From Nocardia mexicana NBRC 108244 (GTDB lineage Bacteria; Actinomycetota; Actinomycetes; Mycobacteriales; Mycobacteriaceae): a stretch of DNA of 64,000 bases. Both the position numbers and the translations under genes were made by a program. Location: assembly GCF_001613165.1 (NCBI RefSeq), contig NZ_BDBV01000080.1, positions 33,812-97,811 on the forward strand, in the 5' to 3' direction. Shown piece after piece: positions 50,211-62,200 of the stretch. The notes beneath the pieces were generated by a model. It worked only from the letters and a program-made list of their open reading frames with translations. It did not search any database and was not told the DNA's origin. Numbering within the stretch: position 1 is the first letter of the stretch; the number at the start of each line of letters is the position of its first letter.

Positions 50211-53200
50211 ATGAGCATCGAGATGCCCTCGTGGCTGCAGTGGCTCAGCTGGGTCGCGGGCTCGGAATGGCCGCAGGGCGACGAAGATGCCCTGTTCGCG
50301 CTCGCCGACGACTGGAAACTGTCCGCGACCGAGATACGTAACGTCGTACCGGATCTGCAGATGGCCACCGATCGGGTCGTGCGTCACTACTCCAGCGACG
50401 GCGCGGCTCAGATGAAGCACGAGCTGGACAAGTTCTTCACCGGCGACACCTCGCTCGACAAACTCGCCGAGAACCTCGACAAGCTGAGCAAATCGGTATA
50501 CGACTGCGGCACCCAGATCGAGTATGTCAAGCTGCAGATCTACACAACGCTGGCGATCCTCGCCGCCGAGATCGCGTACGCGCTGGCGACACTCTGGGGC
50601 GCATTGGCCGTACCCGCCCTACAAGCGGAAGCACAGGGAATCATCCAGGTCATCGGCCAGGCGGTGCTGCGGCGGCTGGCCGCCCACGCCGCCAACGTCG
50701 CCAAGATGCCGATGTGGAAACTGGCCGGCATAGTCGCGGGCACTGAAGCCGGAATCGGATTCGGGCAGGAACTGCTCATTCAGGGCATCCAGGTCGGCAA
50801 GGGACACCGCGAGGCCATCGACTGGAAGCAGGTCGGCATCTCGACGGCCGTGTCCGGCATCGCCGGGCTCGCCGCATTCCCCGTCGGCTATGTCGTCGGC
50901 AAGGGCATGGTCAACCGCTTCGGCAGGCCGACAGGCATGCTGGGGGCCGGTGGCTACGCGATCGCAGCCGGAATACCCGCCGGCGTGGTCGGCGCCTTTG
51001 CCGGATATGCGGCCAACGGCGTGTTCACCGGAGAGTGGGAGTTCGATCCCGCCATGATCGTCGGCGGCGTCGGCAGCGGCTTCATCGGCGGCGCCCACGG
51101 CATCAGCTCGCAGGTTCTCGCCAGCCGGTTCGGCGGCGTCGCAGCAGGTGGCAGCGTAAACGACGGAAGCCACGACAAGCCATCGATCGATGCCGGAGAA
51201 TCCGACGCCGTCGAGGGGACCGACAACAGTTCGGCATCCGCGGCCTCTGTTGCCGACGCCGGGGCTGACCATGGTTCGATGACGGCACCCCCCGATGTCG
51301 ACGCGGCAAGCAGCCAACCTGAAACAAGCCTTCGGCCGAACATCGATCCGCAGGGTGATCCGGCATCCGGCCTGTCATCCCCGAGCCATAGCACCCCTTC
51401 ACCGCTACCGGACGACAGCAGTGGGCCAACTCATGTTGACGGCCCCACCGCACAGCCCACGCCCGACTCAACCCCCGTCGCGCATCCAATCCACGAGCTC
51501 GCCAACAGCGGAACTCCCCTCGTCCAACCGCCCATAGCCGCTGCGTCCCAGGCGCAAACACCCGCTACCTCGACCACGGATCCCACGATCGACCGGCCCA
51601 ACAGCCTCCCCTTGTCGCGAACCGGTGACGGCAGTACCCCACCAGTGTCCGGCACAACCTCGCGACCAAACGTCAACGCCGATGATTCAGTCACGCAAGG
51701 CCGCCCTCCCAGCACGAACGACCATCAGCAACGCAGCAGACCACAATCCACCGCCAACCTCGCACCACAGCATCCGCCGCTCGCCGCGAGCAATGCCACA
51801 GGCCCATCAGCAAGGGATGCGAACACGCCGGCAAGCGTCAACTACGAATCGATGCCTACGAGCGACGACGCCGACACGCTCGCCACACGAGACAGCAATG
51901 GCACTGATGGGCATGTTCACTCGCGGGTCGATGATAATGCCCTGGCACAGGACTACCAGGCAGAGGCGGGCAAGATCCTCGCTATCCATGGCGACGGGGA
52001 AATGGATTGGTCCGGTCTATCCATCGAGACATTGACACGTTCATTGGCCGCCGAGGATTATCGCCACGCCGTCGCGGCGGCGGTCGAGGTCGTCAAGCGG
52101 GGTACAGGTAAGACGCTGCGCTGGAGCCAGGTGATGGGAGTGCTGGCCATGCGCGACGGCCCGATCAATATGGACGCGGGCGAAGGCAAGACCCTGGTGT
52201 TCCTGGCCGATGCGATGTTGAAAGCAGCGAGACAGGGCCCGGTGCAGGTATTCACGACCCGGGACACGCTGGTCAAGTCCGCATACGACACCTACGTGAA
52301 GGTGCTCGGCCCATTCGAATTCGACGTGGTCCGGATGAACCCGGACGAACCGTATCCCACACCGAAGTCCGACCGCACGATCTACATCGGCACTCAGAAC
52401 GACGCCGGGTTCGGGCGCTTACGCGGGTTCGAAGTTCCAGGTCGAAGGGCCGCGATCGACGAGATAGATGAAGCGCTCGTCCACGCGAATACGACCTATG
52501 TTCTGTCCGACGGCCCGGCCCAACCCGCGGGCGCGGACGCTGTCGCCACGATCGACTGGGCAGACAGCTTCTTGACCAACCATCTGGCATCGAAGGCACT
52601 CACCGAGGCCGATTTCGGTCGAGTTCCCGGACAGGTCGGGGGTCCGGCAAAGCTGACCGAGGACGGCCGATCCAAAGTCGAGTCGCTGCTGAGCCGGGCG
52701 CTGTCCCCGTCCGAACACCACCGGCTGGCCAACGCCGCTGCGGCTCGGTGGGAATTCGTGGAGAACGACCATTACATCGTGGACCCGGTCGAGGGCAAGG
52801 TCTACATCATCGATCAGACCACCCACAAGGTGATGTTCGACCCGGCGACCTCCACCGAAAGCCGGTGGAACGGAGGGCTCGCGCAGGCCATCGAGGCCCG
52901 GCACGGCCTGCGGATCCGAAGCGACTCCGCGAACTCGAACAGCATTGCAGCGAGCGAGCTGTTCTCCTCGAAGAACTACGACCTCGTCACCGGCGCCTCC
53001 GGCACAGCCAAGGGGGTAGCGGGAGAACTGAGACATCATTACGGAATGAAACAGGTAGTGACAGTTCCTCGTTTCGAGGAATCGCGACTACAGATCCGTG
53101 ACGACGCTCATGTCGACACACAGCAGGCGAAATTCCAAGCCATCGCCGAAGACGTGAAAAGGATGCAGGAGAGCACTGGTCGGCCGCAGTTGGTTATCGC

Positions 53201-56200
53201 CAACCGCAACAGCGAAGTCGCCGAACTGTCGGAACTGTTGACCAGCAAGGACGTCCATCATCTAGCAGTCGATGCGAAATGGTTCCTCGAGCACGGCGCC
53301 CGCGCCGAATCGGACCTGCAGAGGGTTCTCGACGACGCCGGGAAAACCGGCAGTATCCTGGTCATCAACCGACAGGGCGGCCGAGGCGTCGATATCCCGA
53401 TCGACGCCGCCGTAAACAAACGCGGCGGGCTGCATGTGATCGTCACCAGTCGGTCCGTGGAATCGCGCGACATCGACATCCAGGCAGAGAACCGAGCCGC
53501 CCGCAATGGACAAAACGGCAGCGTCCGCTATTACACCGCCGACGACGACGGGCGCCACGCACAGTCGAATCACCGTGATATCCCCACCGCAATCATCCGC
53601 AGTCACCAGGCACCCGACACCACCAGGAATGAACACGCCAGCGCGAAAACCGCTCCACACACGGAAAGTGGTCTGCCCACAGGCGATCCCGGCCATCGGG
53701 GTGTTATCCGCCCACTGGAATTCGAGCCTCGAGATCAATACGACCCCACTCCGGAACAGGCCGACGCGCTACCTGGGCACCGCCTACACCGCATCCCCGC
53801 CGACGGCAACTGTCTTTTCCATGCGCTGGAACGCGTCACCGCGGGAAAATTCGGCGGACACGAACAACTGCGTAGCCAGCTGGTCGCCAAGTTGCGCGAA
53901 AGCAAGCGCGACCTGCCGTTTGCCGGTACGTCGAAAGAATTCGACGAGCAAGCAGGCAAACTCGACAAAAGCGGTTTCTTCGACAACCATCTCGGCGATT
54001 TCCTCATCCCAACCGCTGCCAAGGTGTTCGAGCTCGATCTAGTGGTGGTGTTCCAGGACGGTAGCAAGGTCCACAACAAACCGGATGCCCCCGAGCGCAT
54101 ACTGATCCGCACCGGCGAGAAAGGCGATCATTACCACGTCGCTGAGCCAATCCAGGATCAGCACACACCCGACCCGTACAAACCGTCCGAGGTGGGCGCT
54201 TCGATCGCCACCAACCGATCCACGGAACCACGCCACATCGATGCCCAGGTCGAGAACCGAGCCGCCCGCGGCGGACAGAACGGCAGTGTCCACTTCTACA
54301 CCGCCACCGACGACCTGCACCGGCCACTGTCGAACCACCGCGATCTCCCTACCGACATCATCCGTTACCGACAAGCGGCCGACGTCACCCAGAACGAGCG
54401 CCCCGGAGCGACTGCAACTCCACTACAGCAGTCACCACGAAACGGACCCGACCGCGGACAGGTCAATCGGGATCCCACAACGCAGCTATCGACGGAACCC
54501 TTCCTGCGGGAAGTTCCGGAGCCGTCGACCGGCAAGGACCATGCGGCAACATCCGGGGACAATCATGAAACGGCTGACGGTGTCGATGCTGTTCCTCAGA
54601 CTGCAGGCCCGCAAACGACGGACTCTGTCGGCAAACTGCACAAATTGCCCACGGAGCTGAACTTTGTGTGGTTCGGCGGAAAACTCTCGCCCGCGGCCCT
54701 GAATAATCTCAAGGCGTGGTCGGAGTCTAAAGGAGACTCGGACTGGACACTAAGTCTATGGACCGATGAACGATACCATGATTTGATCGGGGATCAGCTC
54801 GGTCAGCATCAGGGTTTGAAGGGTATAAAGCTCTCCGAACCAAATGCTCTCAGGAACCTCATCCGCATCAGTGGCGGAGACGAGCTGGTCGCTACGTACG
54901 AGCTGAGCCTGAATGTCAAAGCATTCAACCTAGGCTCTGATATTGGCCGCTACGCGATACTGTATCAGCGCGGCGGAGTGTACGCGGATGTAGACCTCGG
55001 CCCCGGCGATGTCGAGCTCGCCGGGCTCGGTCCGATGTTCATGCACGAAGAGGACATTCCAGTCTTCGGTCCCTGTCTCCGGGACGGTAGGTTTCTGCCG
55101 GATGCGAAAAACAACGATAGTCTGCAGACCTGGCCGATTGACGATGAGACACGTCAACGGATTGACGATGAGATACGTCGACTATACGACCGAGGTTATC
55201 TGGGTAACCATTTTATCGTGGCACCCTCACGCTCACGGTACTTGCTCGATTTGATTACCGCGATACCGGCGCGGCTGATCCTGCTGCAAGATCATAGGAT
55301 ACGAGCAGCGATCGAGGCAGACGACGAGAGACTCCAGAATCTGCTGACGGAACACCAATTCGTAGAATGGGCATTCGGTTCCACCAAGCTCAAAAGGGAA
55401 TACCAGCAGATGATGCGGGGACTCACCAGCGAGGGAATCAAGGCGGTGCCCGATGCGCTTCGGCATCTCACACAAGCCACTCGGCTACAAGGTATCGAAT
55501 GGACGATAGCAAGAAACGCCACCTACATCGGTGGGCCTTGGACGGTCTCCCCCTGGAAAGAGACACATCCTGAGAGAATCCATGGATCCATCGCACACTA
55601 CATGAAGACGGCCTTCGGCGTGCCATCACTGAGATCTCAAGACTTGGCGCATTTAATGGATCCGAACATCCTTGCGGCATTCAGGCCGCTACAGTGGATT
55701 ACGGGCGAGAGTGAATCACAACTAGACAAGACCACAGGTAAGGAAACTCAGCCATCTAAACTAGTCGATATCGAATCACTCCGGCCGACAATGTGGGGAG
55801 ACAGTGGAACTGCTCAGCTACCCTTTGCGTTGGCGCTAGTCCACGCTAGTATCCCCAACCCCCCGGGAACCAGTGACGAAATTTCTCAAGCAGCAGGCCC
55901 CGATTTCTCAGACTCCAACATCCGCACTTTACTGAACACAGTCCGCGATATTTTGGGGGTGGATCTCGTCGTATGGCGGCCGGGCTCGACCTTCATATAC
56001 TCGGATCGGGATCTCAGCCGACCGATAATACACCTCCAGGATCCTGGTAGCGGAAATTACGAGATCGGATGCAATTCCGATGGCTCGCTGTTCGAGACCA
56101 TCGCACCACCACCCCTGCCGCCACCCCCGGCGGCTCACCTGCTCGATCTCGAAATCCCCCAGCCCCCGGCGGAGCATTTACTCGCAGCAACTGTATCTCA

Positions 56201-59200
56201 GCCCGCGTCGGCGCCGAGTTCGAACCTGCCACCAGGTCGGCCGGTGCCGCATCAGACGAGCGATCCATCGTCGGCACTGGGACAGCAAGACGCCACGGGC
56301 GCCGCGTATCGCGACAAACATGTCCCCAAGGTCGCCGAGTCAGGACTCCAGCATCGGCCCCCGAGCCGCGGCAGCGGATTGTCGGGGCGGGACCTGGCCA
56401 GCGCTATCGGGCTGCATCACCAGAGCGGGGTAGCAGGAGTAGCCGCGGCCCTGTTCGAGAACCCAGAACCTCGCCTACGTGCACTGCTGAATTTTCATTT
56501 CCACTTGTCCGGGCCGGTCTCTAACGACGATGCCGTACGGATCAGGCAGTTGACCACTGCCCGTCGGCTGACCGACGTACTGCGAGCATCGGGAGTCATC
56601 GAAAATTCGACGGATCCGCTGATAGCACACGTCGATGAATTTCTGGCCGAATTCCATCACAACGACCCCGATAATGTCACGCCCGATCATCGCCTGCTAC
56701 TTCTCGATGTACTCGATAGGATGAAGGGAGAGGGAAAACAGATTCTCCCGAAAGATGCCAAGAGAACATATAGCGAGTTTATCGATCGAATTATCGGTTC
56801 AGATGGGCATCATCCGATAACTCTCGGGCAGCTGCGGCCGAAGCTCGAAGTTCTCACATTGCGAGGGCCGTTCTCACTCGCTCGACTGGCCCTCCGGAAT
56901 CTTGAGCGCGAGCAACTGCATCGACTCCACAGCCGGATCGCCGCAGACTTGGCACCGATGCTGGATGCCGTTCCAGAAACGCTCACCGACGAAGACCACG
57001 TGCAGCTCGACCGAGCATCACTACTGGAAACCAGGGGAGATCACGCCCCATCAGCGGTCACACCGATCGGCAGGCCGTCGGCCGAGACCACCATCGGCCT
57101 CACAGGGGAACCAGCAGCGGGAACTTCCAGGTCATTGCCGCGTGGCCGAGTTGGAATTGCCACTGACGCACTCCAGCAGCTGAACGCATACATACATGAA
57201 CTACCGCACTTCGCAGATAAAGTCACACGCACCGCTCAGTGGTGGAGAAGTCTGACCGAAGCGCAACAGGATGTGATTACCAAGGATTGTGGATACCTTC
57301 ATCAAAACAACGATGATCTCGGCGGTTTACCCCTCGACGTCCGAGACAGGTGGAATCGCGCTGGGCTGGCGGAGTCTCGAGAGGATCGATTCAAGAAACA
57401 AGTAAAGACTATCGACAAGCTAGCTGCGAAGGCGAACTCGTATGCACGCGTGTTCAGCTATGGCGACAGCGGGGACAATCGCACAATCTTGTCGATTGCC
57501 ATCGGCGATATCGACACAGCTGAGGATGTCTATTGGCATGTGTTCAGCCCTCTCGGGACCGGCATCGCTAGTTGGAAGCTGAAAGCAGCAGTCAATTCAG
57601 TCGATGAACTAAAAGCAGCCATGATTACGATCGGGCATCCAGACGACGGAGTCAGTTTACACGCAACAACAGTTGCTGTAGCCCGCGAGATCGAGGCTGT
57701 TCGTATCGTGCAACAAGTTCGGGCACCAAGGCACCGCATCAAACTTCATCTCGACACAACGTCATCTTCGACACGCAACGCCGACCCTGAATACGCACAA
57801 CAATGGGCTGGTTACTTCCGGGAGGCTGAGCCGCATAAGCACCGCAGACTTCAACTGCTTGCACAGACACATGAGGCAATCAATTGGTTCGAATCAACAA
57901 TTCAACACAATAGACAATTACATCAGCATGACCTTCTGGACGAAATCATCCCGCCCGCCAATGCAGAACAGCAGCGAAAACTGTTCGATTTGTACGCCGC
58001 TCTGAATACTAATTCAGACCGGATGTCATACCGCGATCCCTTGTCTATACAATTCATTCGGCACGCCATTAGCACAGTCGAGAACGTATTCTTGAATACT
58101 CGACGCCATGCGCCGGACAACCGGATCGTCGCTCTGGAAATCAACGATCCGTCCGAACTACGCGGCCATCACGGCCGAACAGAGGAACGATCAGGGTATC
58201 TGATCGGCACCATACAGAAAAGGCCCGGATACACCGTAGCACGGCCAGTACCGGGGGACCTCGAACAATATCAATCAAACACGGTCCTGCACCTCGAGAT
58301 TCCCGCGGGTACACCGGGAACTTGGATCGAACTCGCGCCTACCCATGCTCGGATCCTCCCTCCTGGAATCAAGTACTGGATCACCGATGTTACGGAGCAA
58401 GGAACGAAGACGATCCTTCACGGTCGCCTGATGCCTGACGTTCCGGCCCGTAACAGTTCGGAGCTCAGACGGATTGATGACCGGCGCAGCCTCATCGTGA
58501 ATCCCAACCCTCCCAGCTACGATGCCGGGCCACACCCGGGCGAGGCTCGCCTGGACACGATCGGCGCCGGAGACCACGAAGCGACTCCCACTGCAGCAGT
58601 TCCCGGATCGGAGCACACCACGCACAGCCCCCGGGACCCTGGTGACCGTCTCGTACGATCGCGAACCCCCACGCGCAGCAACGACTGCGCACCAAGAGCT
58701 TTGAGCAAACTCAAGGAACTCACCGGCAGCACCGTGATCGGAGATCTCGACAGGCAGGTGGGTCTCGGTGGTGTCACCAAGGCCGATCTCGAACAGGCCG
58801 CAGGCGCGCCGCTCCAGCCCGTCGCCGACCACGCCAAGATCATCGAACGGCTGACTGATGCGCATCCGATCGGTCTGGTCGTGGAAATCTTCCCTCGCCC
58901 GGTCGGCTCCCACGACGTCGGCGGGCACGCTTACCTGCTGGTCCGGAACTCGGGAGACTTCTATCCCCGGCACGTCGACGGAATCTACCTGGACGACCCG
59001 ACCAAAGGTGCGCCCCGCCTATTCGGTCCGGAAGAGGCTGAGACTGCCAGTTCAGTTTACATCATTCTGTACACGCGAAATGGTGAACCTGTACACGACC
59101 TATCGGATCAACATCAATCTCGAAACGATCGAGAATTCCAGATCCGTGCTCGCGACAGTTCCGATCCCGACATACCGTTCAGCACTCCCACACCCACACC

Positions 59201-62200
59201 ACCCGGCCGGACCGCAGCCAAGCAGCACGATGAACGGAAGGCAAGCGAGACAGGTCGACTCGAAACGGCTGCACGGGAGCGCTCGGATGCTCCCAGCCGG
59301 AAGCGCCGACGTGTGGAGACGCAGAATGATCAACCACCGATCGACCGCCCGGAATCGCAGGCCGACTATCTGAGGTTCGAAGGCGACGAGGGTTACGAGT
59401 ACGCACAGGTAAGACTCGAACACGTCCACGACAGATTGAGCGACGAAGAAATCCGTGCTGTTTATGAGTACACAAGCAACTCTTCTAAGATCAATGCCCT
59501 GCTGGAAATGAACCGCTCCGAATGGTCCTCACACTTGAGCGCTCTCAGCGAGGACAACCGATCTTTCTCTGCGCTGAGCAAGTTCGCCAAACCTGGATTT
59601 CAGCCCAGCATGAAACTGCTGGAAGCATTCTTTGACGCACCGTTCTTGGTCCCAGATGTGCGTCGTGCTATCGAATCGGTGCTATCTGATTCGAATCCCG
59701 AAAACAGGCTTTTCGAAATGCTAGATAACAGCTTCGAATATGCGGAGCTCTCACAGAGCCTCCGCACCAGAGAATCCGATCACGAATTCGAGCCGGATCT
59801 CACGGCCGTCGACCGAAGAATTCTCGAACTCGACCGGGCAACCGAGCACCCGCTTCCGGACTCGATCATCGTGATGCGCGGACACCACACATTCGATTCG
59901 CTACGCGAAGAGGACGGGTCGATACCGCAAGTAGACGATCCCCGCTCGCTGATCGGAAAGACTCTGTATAAACCTGGGTATATGTCGACATCCTTGAAAC
60001 CAGATCACGAAGATCCCGATGAAGAAGCCCACGGCAAATACGAGTTCCGCTTCACGCTGCGACTGCCGGCGGGCACGCTTGGGCTCTGGGTCGGAGATCT
60101 CAGTGCTCACTCGGACGAGCATGAGGTGCTGCTACCGCGGGGCACCCGAATCAAGATCACGAATGTGACGGTTCGCCATGGCGAGAATGGCGTCGACCCT
60201 GCTATCTACGACATCGAAGCCCAGGTCGTTTCACAAACACCGCACCCGGTGACGCAAACCGCCCGTGACGAGGTCGCGCCGAAGAGGTCGCAGGAAGCCG
60301 CGAGGGCCTCGGATTCCGACACCGGGGCTCGGTCACCGGTCCCCTCGAATTGGCTCCCCACACAGGGAAATACTTCCTATCTGTATCGCTATTTCGCCCA
60401 GTCCGCGCAAGAAGCATCCGCAACCGACGCCGCCGCCCACACCCTCTCGGCCCAGAGTCGGGTCGCGGAGATTCTGAGAACTCGATTCGACGAGTTCACG
60501 GAGCGCATCAATACGCCTCAACTCGATCGGATGCGAAGCGGCGAACTCAGTCGCCTGCGCGACTTCGATACGGCGCAGCGGACCGGATTGGTCACCGACA
60601 CAATGCGCCGAACCGAAGCGCAACACCGTCAGCAGTTCCACCAGATGTTCACCGATGCACGGCAACAGGCACTCGCCAATCTCATCGTCGGCCTGGAAGC
60701 GACCGACAGCTCACCGCACAGAGCCGACATCCTGTGGACTACCGCTCAGATACTCGGCAGCAACATCGTGGTTGTCAGCCCCGACAAGCGGCCGCTCGTT
60801 CTGCGTTACGGCGAACCCGGCGATTCCGCAATTGTCGTGTACAACGTCGGCGGACAACAGTACTTCGCCTTGCGCGACGGCAAGCTCGTCACGGTCAACC
60901 CGGATCTCAGCGCTGAACCAGCTCTGATTTCGCCTTCGCCTGGGGAAGGATTCGACACGCCCAGACCGACTGCGCCGAGCGAGTATTCAACCTCAACGGA
61001 TCGCCGCCCGACGCACGAACCCGTCAGGAGCTATGAACCGATCTCCGACGCCATCAAGCGCCATATCGCTCCTGGCGCGCGGTGGGAATCCATGCCGGCG
61101 GACGGTGATTGCATGATGCATGCGCTGGCACGCATCCTCGGTCTGCCTGATCAGATACAGGCGATCCGCAGCGCCGTCGTCGACGGGCTATACCAGGACC
61201 GCGCTCGCCATCTCCCACACTTCACGACGGCAGACATCACCAGCCGACTCGAAGAGGAAGGGGCGAATCGCGCCCGGCGCGATAGGAATGGGTACGGCAC
61301 CACAAACGAGCAACTGGCCGAATTCCGCCGACGTGAGCACTTCGATCAAGAACACCAGCGATACGTCGCCCTGGAATTCGAGCGACAGATCAACGAGCTC
61401 CGTCGCCCCGGCGCCTACAACAACGAAGCCGGTGACCACCTGATCCAGGCTGCCGCCCGCAGATTTCGTCTGAACCTCCGCATCTTCGACCGCAGCGGCG
61501 GATTCGTCACCTACCGCGAGGGTCCCGACAACGCCCCTGTCCGCGCCCTCCTCCGCACGGATGACAGTGGAGGTCACTACTACCTTGCTGTCGACGAACA
61601 CAACAACCCTGCGATCACTCATGCCCATCCGACGCTCACCGATACTTCTGCGACAAGCGCCCCGCGCGACACCTCGCATCCTGCGGGCCTGCCCGGCACG
61701 CAGCATCCCCAAGCTGATCGGCGCACCATTGCCGCTGCCATCGCAGAGTCGTCACAGCCCGAGAGCCGTGCACCACTCCCGTCGCAAGCCACGCCTGAGC
61801 GACCTCTGAACGCAGCATCGGACGAAACCACTATCGGCTTGACGGGGGCCCTGCTGTCGGATGCGGGCCAGAGTTCACCACACCGTCCGGCACAACTCCG
61901 GACAGGTCTTCGCAACGGCCCCGACTCCGATAACCCTGATTCAAGCGTCAGCATGTCCCGCTCCGAGCAAACGGACAGAAAACTGCGCTCCGAATTGAAG
62001 GATATTCTTGCCGAACGAAATCACCCCTCGAAGTTCCTCGGCAGCACCGACCGCGCGCGAGGACGGCGAATCGCGCGATTGTCTCGTCGACTGGCGGAAC
62101 TGGACCAGTACGCGACCGATAAAGGCCGGACCGCTCACGTTCGGTCATTCGATCCCGAGTTCGACGATGGTCGCGGCCTAATAAAAGTCGCCATAGGAGA

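Noticed and set aside
61600..61950. Separate gene start for the last ART module
   Set aside because: The frame is continuous with the upstream modules and no ribosome site precedes the internal ATGs.
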